From contig LRSR01006118.1 of assembly GCA_001579985.1 (NCBI GenBank), positions 1 to 24,975 on the forward strand: DNA of 24,975 bases. The letters are read 5' to 3'. Origin of the DNA: Hypsibius dujardini (taxonomy: Eukaryota > Tardigrada > Eutardigrada > Parachela > Hypsibiidae). A program made the position numbers and the translations under genes. Position 1 is the first letter of the stretch. Each line of letters starts with the position of its first letter. The notes below the pieces were generated by a model that ran no database searches, had not been told where the DNA came from, and saw only the letters and a list, made by a program, of their open reading frames with translations. Shown here piece after piece: positions 9,801 to 19,832 of this stretch.

Positions 9801-10087
9801 CACAGGATCGGCTGCCGCAGAATCTCCATCCCGATTAGCAGGAGCGCCACGTACAACAGCCGCTGATGGAGTCGCCGCAGATGACGGGCTGTCTGCTTGC
9901 GAAGTTCAATTTCCACGGTGAGTTGTGGGCCGTTGTTGTAGGCGAGCCAGTTGAGCGGTTTGAGGGAGAAAATGCGCTGGAACAACCACACCACCGGCAG
10001 GCACGACACCGATGAGCTACGCCAAATGCGGTGGAGCCATGCGAAAGTCGACTCGGGCGGAGGAAGATCGACGTCGCCATGGTCCAT
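6865..10087 (-). CDS. TMEM209: TMEM209 homologue, nuclear-envelope membrane protein
   Basis: Ten exons on the minus strand: 10087-9778, 9150-8584, 8423-8304, 8259-8027, 7952-7832, 7764-7639, 7525-7428, 7363-7160, 7064-6991 and 6928-6865 (TAA). They give a continuous 638-aa frame, against 561 in human. The conserved C-terminal half is clear: PWQDFLPTDAAIVMHCFITFLD matches the TDLPTDSAIIMHVFCTYLD region, SNPPKYEVLLNGQF matches INPPHYELIYQRHV, and GKNNVFHTILLF matches GRNNMFHTLLMF. Two hydrophobic segments, about residues 77-98 and 115-139, fit the family's paired N-terminal membrane helices. A Ser-rich linker follows at about 220-290. Human TMEM209 is reported to bind NUP205 at the nuclear envelope. 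About 50 residues precede the part alignable with human. An in-frame TAA lies just upstream of the chosen ATG. Intron 6 (7526-7638) is extremely AT-rich. Confidence 0.92.
9339..9585. repeat. Short AATC clusters in TMEM209 intron 1
   Basis: Brief runs such as CAATCAATCAATC occur at about 9340, 9382 and 9566 inside the 627-base first intron. The same motif recurs just upstream of the gene near 10170-10190. It belongs to the dispersed AATC repeat family of this window. Confidence 0.7.
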
Positions 10088-10540
10088 TTTTCCGGCGTGG
10101 TAAACTGGCAGTGATTAAAGGAGTGCGTGAAGAAAACTGCAGCAACAAAATTTAAGGCCTGCTCTAGAATATTAATCAATCAATCGATCTATGCACTGTT
10201 TGCTGACAGTTAATTCAGTTTGCCAAGCGTTGAAGACCCAGGCCTGACAGTGAGACTAAAGATGTGGGCCTGGCGTTAAATTGCTTGAGTGTGCGCAAAA
10301 CAACCTCCCTAGCGCCAAATTATCGAGTCATGCTTTTACGTTGTTAAAAAAGCGTCTATCTCACCCGAAGGTTTTTCTAAATGAACTGTAAACGCTCGAT
10401 AGGTTTATTTGCCATTTGCCCTGTCAGAAATAAAGCTATTTTAATGTTTTTTTAAAAATCTATCTTGTATTCTAACCCGCTCCCTCTGAATATAATTCAA
10501 GTGGATTGTTGGCTGGTTTGTGGTCCATGTGGTACATGTA

Positions 10541-10963
10541 CTGTAGAATCGCGACCCATCCGTGCTACTTTTTGGACCCCCCAGTAAATCAGACCCGGTG
10601 GGCAAAAACAACTGTTACGCTTCAATCGATCAATCAAGCGCTTGTTTCTCCCCAATCGCTGGTCCTTTCTCTTTCTTCTTCGGTGTAGCAATTACGACGA
10701 CCCATTTTTTTGAAATGGTAAAGAAAACGCAAAAAACGAGCGCAAATCAATGAACCGATCGCAGAAAGGAAGGATGAAATATGTAACCGTGAACTGCTTT
10801 CGCAATCAATCAATCGACACCTCCGGTCTTGTGGTTCGCACATCTTTGCAAACAATCAATCAAAACGTGCGGTCTTGTGGTTTGCACATTTTTGCAATCA
10901 TTCAAAATGTTCGCTTTTTACTTTGTGATGACGTAGGCACCACGGATGGGTCGCGATCTACAG
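10541..10963. mobile_element. TIR-bounded non-autonomous element, about 420 bases
   Basis: The left terminus, 10541-10564, begins CTGTAGAATCGCGACCCATC. The right terminus, 10941-10963, is its inverted copy, with a single one-base gap over about 23 bases. The interior has no coding capacity. It contains AATC runs and a 28-base direct repeat (10824-10851 and 10870-10897, two mismatches). A target-site duplication is not obvious. The structure is typical of a MITE, but no known family was recognised. Confidence 0.7.
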
Positions 10964-10999
10964 TGTAGCTCCATTTCAACTGACTCAACAGCAAGGCAA

Positions 11000-11660
11000 C
11001 GGTGAATGAGAATGAGGCCAAAAAATTTCGGGTGCGCCGCCTTTGCACTTTGTACGTATGCGTACGTACTGGTGCTCACACCCACTGACAAGAATGTTGA
11101 TGCCGCAATCGGGGATATTGAAATTCAGCGAGGCAGGAAATTTTGCAATCGCTCCCAGTTCTTGCATTTGCTTCCTTTCCCATTATTTCTGTGCTACTGT
11201 GGTACTTTTTCTCGGAATCCACAAGCGTTGGAAATTTTGGAGCAGTGCTGGGCCTTCAAACGCGGCGGAGCGTCGGTTTTTGCGGAACAATTAAGCGCAT
11301 TTCTGGCGGACCCCTTCGATCTGCACAACGCAACGCACTTGGGAAATTTCCTTATCGGAAGGGGCATTGCACCTGCACGCCACACGCCGTTGCGAAATTC
11401 CCACGTCGACAACCGCTGCGTCCGTAGACCCCGCCGAAACCGCTATCACACTTGCTGACCTCCTTGAAAGCATGTCGCAATCAAATAGCACGGTCCCATC
11501 CACCGGATGAAATGGGCAGCGACATTTTCGGTTGATTGGGAAACCCCGTGTGGTTAATTTCCCGCCCGACCGCGCAGTGACGGCAAAATTTTTGAGTAAC
11601 GAGGTGTGTTCTCTTGGGGGATACCAGGGAACTGAAGGAAACTGACGTTGGAGCTTAGTG
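11000..11660. other. Higher-GC block, unidentified
   Basis: Base composition is richer in G+C than the flanks. A 150-codon plus frame (11006-11458) and a 136-codon minus frame (11291-11701) overlap. Neither shows a domain I recognise. GGAAATTTT-like motifs recur about every 90-120 bases (near 11137, 11229, 11341 and 11391). It could be a promoter-associated GC-rich region or an old repeat. I do not call a gene. Confidence 0.3.
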
Positions 11661-11702
11661 TTTTTGTGGGAAAGTTTTTTTACATTGAGTGTGGCTGCCA
11701 TG

Positions 11703-11790
11703 CGATTGATTGGTTGATTGCGTGAATAAGCTTCTGATTTGATGAGTTGATTGATTGAGTGAGAATTCTTGATTGATTGATTTGAGATGT
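11703..11790. repeat. GATT repeat cluster
   Basis: Repeated GATTGATT and GTTGATTG runs, a strand-flipped member of the AATC family. It lies in the TMEM209-SLC20 spacer. Confidence 0.75.
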
Positions 11791-12243
11791 TTTTGCAGAG
11801 TGATTGACGTGATCACAATCTGATTTTCATTACGCAACTCTTCAGGGGTTAGTGTTTCGGACATCGCCCGATCTCATACGTGATGAACAGGGCTCTTATC
11901 TTTTGCAGGTGTGAACATCTCTTCCTGATCATTCTTAACAATGGACATAAGGCGGAGATAGCAGTTCGGGGTCGGTCACCTTACCGGTACGCTGACTCCC
12001 ATGAAAGTGTTCTTCCTTGTAGTAATTCAATTTGCATACGTGTGAAGTCACACGGAAATATTTTTGGACGGAAGGTTAGAATCTCACGGGAGTGTTCCTC
12101 TTCTTTTTTCCAACAGGGAGCAGCACATCTATAATTGCCTCACTATAGCCGGCGAGGTTCTCCGAACACTCCCCGTCTGCCACTTTTCACGTCACTTATA
12201 CAGGAAATCCTTATATATACTCATCGAACCCTAACGTACTAGA

Positions 12244-15200
12244 ATGTTGGAACCATGGAGCGGAAGTGGGGAAATCGTGTGGATGGTGGTGGTAGGCTTC
12301 ATCATCGCGTTCATACTGGCGTTCGCCGTGGGCGCCAACGACGTTGCAAACTCCTTCGGTACTTCCGTTGGATCGAAGGTCCTCACTCTCAAACAGGCTT
12401 GCATTCTCGCGGTGATCTTTGAAACTGCAGGTACGTTTTCATCTTTGGCTGCTGGTTCGTTAGTCGTTGCGCATTTTGACTTGTCTGTCTGTCCGTCTGC
12501 CTGTCTCTTTGTTTGTTTGTCTCTCTTCTCTCTGTCTGTTTGTGTGACTTTCTTTTGGTTTTGTCTGTGGTCCCTCTTCCTGTCTGTGCGATGAATCTGT
12601 CTCCGTCGGTTGTAGTTATTAACTCTTAATTCTTGATCGTTGACTTTGCTTGCTCTTGCATACGTGTACAGTGTATACACATTCCCTAGCCGACTGATTT
12701 TCCCAGTTGCAAGTTGCAACACCGATGTGTCGGCAAAGCAGTGTTGCTTTAAGCAATTTGCCGCCTTTTGTCGGCCATAAAATGTGGAACATTGTCAGCG
12801 GCGTCTGCGACGCATTATCGAAGTTATCAATGGGGTTAGACAAACTTACAGTATCACAGAGACGTTTCGAGGGTCGTTTGCGTCGAGGGGAGGCGATCGG
12901 GTTTTTTTTATCAGGCGGTTACTCTGTCGTCGTTCTCCCCGTCTGGTATTATAGATTCCTCTGGCAGACATATGCACGTCTGTCTGTGGGTTGTAGCCTA
13001 CTATTTTCGGAGATCACTTGAGCTGACGTGTGTATCTCTGGCTCAATGCCAGTCTGCGCGCGACGCTTCTCTGACTAATTTCATGGGCTGACAATCTTAT
13101 GAATGCCGTCGTCCATTCCGTCCGTGTGCAAGGCCGAAGAACCGGTTTATCTTGTCGTGCTGACTGACGACGGACCGACGGCGTACCGCAGGATGAGAGA
13201 CGTGTTTACATTAATGTCTCTGTAGATGGAGCCTGTGGCACCTTTCTTCCTTGGTGCGCTTATTCACTGACTTTGTTCGGCTTTTCAGGAGCTCTACTGA
13301 TCGGATCAAAGGTTTCGGATACGATATGGAAAGATATTGTCAATATGCAGATCTACGAGGACAAGGAGAAGACTCTGATGCTGGGAGAGCTCGCTGCACT
13401 AATGAGCGCTGCCATCTGGCTGATGATCGCTACCGTCATGAAGATCCCAGTGTCCGGTGAGCGTTGCCCAATCACTTGAAAGAAACTTTTTGTGGAATTT
13501 TCAATTGTCGCATTGGATTGTCCAACTGTTTTGTTGCACAACTAGGCACACACAGTATTGTTGGAGCCGTGATGGGCTTTTCGCTGGTGAAGATGGGTGG
13601 CAGTGGCATTCAGTGGGTGAAGCTGGGCAAAATCGTGGCGTCCTGGTTCATATCGCCCATCTTGGCAGGAGTGATGTCGAGTGTCTTTTTCCTCGTCATT
13701 CGGCGCTTCATCCTGCGTCAGGAGAACCATCTTGAACCAGCGCTCCGCGCCATGCCGATTTTTTATGCCTTCACCATTTTCGTTAACGTACGTCTTGCCT
13801 TAGTCTTTCTTTCTTTCTCCTCCCGATTGCCCAAACTGAAGTTTCCCTGACTTGTGTGTAGGCCTTGTCGATCTTCCTGGACGGCTCGGAGATGCTAGGC
13901 CTCAACCTCATCCCTTGGTGGGGAGCACTGATTATCTGCTGCGGAATCGGAATCATCACGGGGGTCTGTGTGTATATTTGGGTGGTCCCTTGGCAGCGGC
14001 GGGAGATTATGAAGAAGGTGGAGCTTAGTGTGGCGAACGGTACGGATATGACGCCGAGTCCGTCAATGGCCGCGTCTATGATTGATCTTCGGAACGCTCG
14101 TCACTCGTTGAAGCGTCATCATAAAGATATGTCCACCAGTACGTCGGATGCCAGGACGATCGGTATTGGCACGGGCAGTGGTATTAGAGGAGGAGGAATG
14201 AGCGCTGCAACGTAAGCTGGTGGCCATCTGTCTGATCTGGGTCGCTGGGTTGTCTGTCGGACTGTCTGTCTGTCTTTCAATCTGCCTGTTTCCCTCTATT
14301 TGCTTGTCTGTCTCTTTCTGTCTAATTGCCTCACTGCTAGTGTACTTGGATATCGGTTTGATTGGCCGTTTTGGAATTATTCTCTGATTTTCAGGTCCAT
14401 GACCGGATTGACTGGCTTGTCTCGGGCTCCCTCCTTCATTGCGCGGATCCCAGAGGAAGTTGCCCTGGCCTCGGTCGCGGAGCACCACGACGAGGAGAGC
14501 GAAACCGGCATCGACCTTGCCGAGTTGCAAGCTGCTTTGCATAACAACAAACAGTCTCTGCAGCCGGACGGTTCCATCTCCCCGCCGTCCCCTTCCGGGC
14601 CGTCGTATCCGTACACTGCCCGGCCGAAGCTCAACAACGGCACTGCCACCGGCATGCTGGAAGACAAGGTACTGCTGGATCGAGAAGTCGTTCACACCAA
14701 TCCGGCTACCGTGGTGGACGTCAAAATCAATCCGGATATGTTCTTGGAGAATCGGGATACCCGCATGGAAATTATAACCCCTGAGCACAGCGAGCGAGCT
14801 GCGTCTACGCCGGGATGGTTGTGCTGTGGACCGTGCCGTCAGTCGGGAAACTGTTGCGAGCCTGCCAAGAAGGTATGTTATTGCTTAGTCTAGCAATGAT
14901 GCATGCAAGTACTAGTACATTCAAGAGGATACCAGGTTTAGTGACTGTTTTTTCAGATGCGGAGGCGATTGGGGTCTCATCATCGAGTTCGGGATCCGCC
15001 GGAAGTGCAGGCAGTGTTTTCTTTTCTGCAAATACTGACAGCTGCGTTCACAGCATTTGCTCACGGAGGAAATGACGTATGGTGAGTGCCAGCAAGCCCA
15101 GATTCACAGTTCACACAACGTTGCGTGCGTCGTGGAGTGTCATTTTACATTTTATCGATTGTTTACTTGTAGCAATGCTATTGGCCCTTTGGTTGCGTTG

Positions 15201-15943
15201 TGGGTGGTCTACACGACCGGTGAGATACCGGAAAAGTCGTCAACGGCCTGGTATTTGTTACTGTTTGGTGGATTTGGAATATCAGTTGGCCTGAGTGTTT
15301 TGGGCCGGAAAGTCATCGAAACCGTCGGTACAGAGAGCAAAATAGGCGGAAATCTTTCGAAATGTTTTATTTAAAAATTTTGCTTATAGGTACCAACTTG
15401 ACACCGGTTATTCCTAGCAGGTAAAATACAAGCACTTCTTCAGCTTGAATAGCTTTTAGTCACAGAATGCAGGCGGACAGACCGACGGAAGAATAGATTG
15501 CCGAACAGTGAGGCAAGCAAACAGACAGACAGGCAAGCAAACAGACAGACAGACAGATCTACGGAGACCGACCGAAAAATAGACAGGCGGAGAAACAGAG
15601 ACATACAGATACATGGCACGATGACGGGAAATGAAGTGAGATAGTATGCATAAGCAAGTGCACTTCGCGTATTACATTTCGGACCCTTCTTTCTAGTGGG
15701 TTTTGCATCGGTTTGGGCACCGCCTGTACCGTTCTGGTTGCCTCCAAACTCGGTCTTCCGATCAGCACGACGCATTGCATTGTGGGATCTGTCGTCGCAG
15801 TTGGTTGGCTGCGGTCCAATTCACAGGTCAACTGGAAGCTCTTTGGAACGATAGCCTTCGGATGGTTCGTCACGGTCCCCATGACAGTCGGTGTATCGGC
15901 AGCGGCAATGGCGATCCTACTTCAGTTTTTCCCCTTTCCTTGA
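12244..15943 (+). CDS. SLC20A: Sodium-dependent phosphate transporter, SLC20/PiT family
   Basis: Nine exons: 12244-12430, 13289-13456, 13546-13787, 13862-14211, 14395-14872, 14957-15081, 15173-15327, 15390-15420 and 15697-15943 (TGA). They encode 660 aa, close to human PiT1 (679) and PiT2 (652). PiT proteins import phosphate with sodium across the plasma membrane. Both PiT signature repeats are present: [15 protein letters not shown] (residues 30-44) and [15 protein letters not shown] (512-526). VSGTHSIVG and LPISTTHC mark the two inverted halves. Glu60 in IFETAG matches the essential Glu55 of PiT2. A hydrophilic loop of about 220 residues (roughly 255-475) separates the halves, as in the family. 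Exon 8 is only 31 bases. Cys517 stands where vertebrates usually have Ser. An in-frame TAA (12232-12234) supports the ATG chosen. Introns 1, 4 and 8 carry CTGT repeats. Confidence 0.97.
12483..12594. repeat. CTGT repeat in SLC20 intron 1
   Basis: TGTCTGTCTGTCCGTCTGCC and related tetramers lie in the 858-base first intron. Nothing else recognisable was seen in that intron. Confidence 0.85.
14225..14335. repeat. CTGT repeat in SLC20 intron 4
   Basis: TGTCTGTCGGACTGTCTGTC and related units fill much of the 183-base intron right after the exon 4 donor. Confidence 0.85.
15470..15605. repeat. ACAG repeat (inverted CTGT) in SLC20 intron 8
   Basis: ACAGACAGACAGGCAAGCAA and similar units. Here the repeat runs as the complement of the copies in introns 1 and 4 of the same gene. 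Confidence 0.85.
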
Positions 15944-17371
15944 ATTCATCACTCACTCGGTGCGCGGTACGGACCGTTTTGGATCGGATGGAGAGTTGTG
16001 ATTATTAGGCGAAGCTGTTCCTGTGGTTTTGGTTACATATATTTTGTCCTGGTGAATAGGGTGGCGCTTCTTGTCGCTCCAACTTGGATTGATAGATTTT
16101 TGTGCAGCGCTAACGGAATTTACCCAAGCTCTTGGTGTGCTCTTTGCCGGTCGGAAATTTTTTAAAAGGATTTTATAACGTACTTTTTGTTTTCTCTCAC
16201 TTGCCTCCCTCGTGACAACCGTGCGGCTTAACAATCAGCGAGAATAAAGAAGTCTCAGATAGCCGTTTCATATTTCACCACTTTAGTTTGTAAACTGAAA
16301 TTATAGATCGGACATTTTTCAACTGTCATGGATGGCAAAAATAAGTATCCATAATCTGGATGACATTGCGTCTTTGCTGAAAACATCGTGTACGAGGGGC
16401 AAACCATAAGTAATGTCACTTCATGTTTTACTCTTGGGCACGAGGCTCTTTTTCTCTTCTCCCGGCTTGCCAGCGTAGACAGGGGATTATAATTTAGCCT
16501 TTCAAGTATTATAAATCTAGCTTCAAGAGTCTAGAAGCTCTGATTTATTTTCGGAGTTATACTTATCGAAAGTGTTATAGTTGCATTTGACTGTCAGTTT
16601 TCGTGCATCACTAAATACATTTGCGAAATTAACGACGGTAAAAATGCCAGATGTACTCAGTCCTACTGGTGAACTGACATCGATTGTATCCAAGAAAAGC
16701 CCTACAAGAGAATTAAATTCTCGTGATTGACGTCGAGGTTTCCTTGAGTTCAGTCAATCAATCAAGCAAAAGAGTTAAGGCTGTAAAGAATGCTCTCGGT
16801 GAGGTTTGGTCATCTGCATGTATCTTCTCTTCGGCTCAGTGAAAACAAAATTGGTGCATTTCCTCATTTCTCAGATCTTTGCATCCCTAAATTATTAGTT
16901 TAAGGTTGGATTTTTTTAATCAATAGGTATTCTTTATTAAATATAAGAAGTTTTGGCTCCGATTTCCTTCAATCAGGTCAGCAAGCATGACTCTATTAAA
17001 AATATTTTACACCTTAAGCTTTAATTAGATTGCTACAAAACCTTTTGGAATCAATTGGTGAGAGGTGGATGTTTATTATCATAGCAAAAGAGTAGAAAAA
17101 AATTCAATTGGAACCGGGGTATAAATGGAACGGGACATTACTTAATTATATGCTTTGCCCTTCGTATTAATACTGTTGTCGAATGGCTCTGTTCTCCAGT
17201 TCCTTTTCTGAGGAACGTGAAAGAACCCGGCTAAAAGCGAACATTAAAATCAAAATCCTTTTTTTATTTTCATTCTTGCAGTTTTGCCGTTGTTTTGCGT
17301 CTTTCCAAATTTTGATAGCGAAAATTCAAGCGGTTTATTAAAATCCGAAAAGGCATTCGTCTTCATCGAAA
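15944..17371. other. Spacer, SLC20 3' UTR to NUP50 promoter
   Basis: AT-rich sequence. The first 300 bases are the SLC20 3' UTR with a poly(A) signal. An AATC run occurs at about 16755. A pyrimidine tract ending in TTGCAG at about 17280 could be the acceptor of an intron in the NUP50 5' UTR, or of an upstream coding exon that I could not find. No other exon is supported. Confidence 0.5.
16243..16248 (+). other. Poly(A) signal of SLC20
   Basis: AATAAA exactly 300 bases past the SLC20 stop codon, on the coding strand. It is the first canonical signal downstream. Confidence 0.7.
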
Positions 17372-19210
17372 ATGTCAACAGTTTCTGTGCGTGAGAGGAG
17401 CAGCGAAGTCAAAGTGAAATTCGTCGACTTTGGAGATTTCCCCGAGACAGGTATATTTCGATTTATCCCCACTTTTCCACACCGCATGCCGATCTTGCGT
17501 ACCCGTTGAGATATCGCAACAGATTTTTCAGGTCAGGAAAGTGTGACGGGATTCTTCAAGGAGATCGGCAATCTGAATGCCACTTTTGCCAAGCGCTTCT
17601 CTCAGTTCGTCTCCCTTCACCCGTCCACGCCGTTGGGGGAAATGATGGAGGAGTACATTAGATACCAGCAGGAACTGGAGGACAAATATGGAGTGAGATT
17701 GCATGCTCGAGTTGTGCGAACTGTCCGGGAGGAGTCTGTCAGCAAGTCAGGTAAATAGGCTTGAGTCAATCAACCAATCAAGCAACGTGATTGCGGAAAC
17801 TGTTGTTGCGAAATCTCAATCAATCAATCAATCAAACGACATCTTTGCCAATATGAATTATCAACGCGTCTTTTTGATCAGTTCCCACGGGGAGTCATGC
17901 CAGTACGCCTCCTGCCACGGCGGATAACTTTGCCCGGCTGGACTTTCCCAGGTTGACCAGCAATCGCGACACCGCTTCCCCGCGATCTACTGCTTCCGAG
18001 GAAGTGCGCGATTCCCCGAAGAAACGCAAGGCGGACATTTTGGAGGAACCGAGTAAGATTCCGCAATTTGTTACCGCAGCTCGGAAAGAAGTGCCGCCGC
18101 CAAATGAAAAGGCCGTTGAGAAGCGCTCCGAGGCCACAGAGTCCGCGTTGGGTCGGAATGGGCAGAGCTCCTCATCGTCCATCCCCAGCGGATTCTTTAA
18201 TTTGAATACAACCAAGGCCACCGAAGTTACTGCACCGGCGGCAAAGCCTGCCGAGGATGCCACTAAGAAGTCGGTGTTTGCCGGTTTTGGCTCACTCCCA
18301 GCGGCGGCTAGTACCTCGGCCAGCGCTTCAGTTCAGAATAGCTTTGCGAACAGCTCCTCGTTGAATTTCAACTCATTTTTCGGTTCGTCGTCCGGAAATT
18401 CGTCATTCGGTACGTACTGCATCCATCAATTGTTCGATCGACCGCAATTCGAATTGGTTTATTTTATTTCAGGAGTGAACCGACTGGTTCATTAATTAAC
18501 CTATTTTTATCGCATCTGTAGGTAATGCAAGCCTTGATACTTCGAAGGCTGCCGGAACATTTCCATCTTTCACATCCGACCCCAAACCGGACTCTTCTGC
18601 CGCGAAACCCGCTGCCTCACCGTCCTCCTTCCCTGCAAGCACTTCTTTCTTTAGCTCATTCAATTCCTCCGCCGTTGCTCCGGTCTCGTTGGGAGGCTTC
18701 AGTTTTGCAGGAATGGGCGCACCGAAACTTCCGACCGTGAAGCCAGCGGACGCCGACGACAACGAGGACGGCGACGACGGCGGTGAGGCCGATGTCATTC
18801 CGATTGTTCCGCCGGAGGAGCAAGATGTCGCAGAAGCGGACGCTATCGTGTCGAGGAAGTGTGTCGTGTACTACATGGACAATGGGGCTTTCACCAAACG
18901 CGGCGTCGGCATGGCTCATGTCAAACTGCTGGAGGGTTCCAACGAGGCGGTGCAGCTGCTGATTCGCGCCAGCACTTCGCTGGGTGCGATCCTGCTGAAC
19001 ACGCGAATCTCCAAGGGGATGAAGCCGACTCGCAACAGTCAACCGGGTGCGGGTGGTAAATCGCAGGAATCAGTGGGATTCATCAGCCCGGCCACACCAC
19101 CGTTCAAGGGCGCTGACCCGGCTAAACCGTATTCCTGGACTCTCAAGTTTAAGGATGCTAAGGAGGCGGATGATTTCTACAAGGGAATTGAAGACAATAT
19201 CAAAAAGTGA
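17372..19210 (+). CDS. NUP50: Nucleoporin NUP50 homologue
   Basis: Four exons: 17372-17450, 17532-17750, 17882-18409 and 18522-19210 (TGA), giving 504 aa. NUP50 is a mobile basket-side nucleoporin that helps release cargo from importin-alpha. The central segment NLNATFAKRFSQFVSLHPST...YIRYQQELEDKYG matches the conserved NUP50 block (LNxSVxxWIxxHVxxNP...YxxYLxxIE). A basic nuclear localisation motif, PKKRK, is at 145-149. Ser/Phe/Gly-rich sequence with FG, FGS and FSFAGMG elements spans about 240-340. An acidic stretch and a RanBP1-like domain (about 375-504; SRKCVVYYMDNGAFTKRGVGM) end the protein. The basic importin-alpha-binding N-terminus of vertebrate NUP50 is missing: only about 26 residues come from exon 1. 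An upstream exon may have been missed. The alternative acceptor at 18474 was rejected because it leads to an early stop. Confidence 0.9.
17765..17836. repeat. AATC repeat in NUP50 intron 2
   Basis: CAATCAACCAATCAAGCAA, then CAATCAATCAATCAATCAAA, within the 131-base intron between exons 2 and 3. Confidence 0.85.
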
Positions 19211-19832
19211 TGGTACTTTGTTGGCGATGCGGCAAATTTGAATCACTGGCTGTCTGTGCTGGCGGGACTGGGAGATTGCATTTTTCTCTGATGAACTTTG
19301 GGAAATTGTTGCTCATATTGTTCACGTTTCTTATTCTGTGGAAGTTTTTTCCAAGTCCAAACGGTAAAAATATTTGATCCGTCTTTTGCATTTTTTTTGG
19401 ATATGACAGAACTGTTGTTGGATCAGGAACTGGAAGTGTGGAAAGCTAAAAAGGCAATTGGCAGTGGCAAGGTAGAGCGTTAAATTGCCAGTGTTGAGCG
19501 CTAAATTGTGTGAGGAACACTAATTGGGTTGTGGATGGAGCGTTAAGTTGGCAGATTTTAGTGTTAAATCGTATGGGAACTTCGAAGTGGCTCGGCGGTT
19601 GAAAGTGGGTCCATGCGAGACCGGATGGCATTTGGACCGGTGGCTCAGTGGCCTACGATTGCCATGTGCTTGTAATACAGATAGAGCGCAGACAACCCAG
19701 GTCTCCGGTTCTCCAATATCCACATCGGCCACAAGTTTCTCAGAGTTTGGTGCAACATCCCGGAGGATTCTTCCCGTCTCTCGTTTTTCATTTGGGTTTC
19801 TTAGTTCCTCTGTGGATCCCTGACACCATAAA
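19211..19832. other. Spacer, NUP50 3' UTR and RPL18 promoter
   Basis: No canonical AATAAA follows NUP50. A motif AGCG(T/C)TAAATTG and its variants occurs about four times between 19470 and 19570. A tRNA A-box-like string, TGGCTCAGTGG, is at about 19642 but no cloverleaf follows. The last 60 bases before the RPL18 ATG are pyrimidine-rich, as expected for a ribosomal protein gene start. Confidence 0.45.

Larger units (their letters stand above)
10088..12243. other. Divergent intergenic region, TMEM209 to SLC20
   Basis: This 2.2 kb region should carry the promoters of both divergent genes. It holds a TIR-bounded repeat element (10541-10963), a higher-GC block with open frames on both strands (about 11000-11660) and AATC/GATT clusters (11703-11790). 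TATATATA occurs at 12212-12219, which is too close to the SLC20 ATG to be an ordinary TATA box unless the leader is almost absent or there is an upstream start. I could not support any protein-coding exon here. The segment 11880-12130 could be a non-coding 5' exon of SLC20, but no evidence decides this. Confidence 0.45.

Noticed and set aside
14063-14788. 241-codon minus-strand frame opposite SLC20 exons 4 and 5
   Set aside because: It is a shadow of the SLC20 hydrophilic loop exons and reads through an intron repeat.
18474-18495. Alternative acceptor TTTCAG for NUP50 exon 4
   Set aside because: Using it reaches a stop after a few codons; the acceptor before 18522 gives the conserved C-terminal domain in frame.
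19630-19720. Possible tRNA gene
   Set aside because: An A-box-like string is present but no paired acceptor stem, anticodon arm or consensus B box follows.
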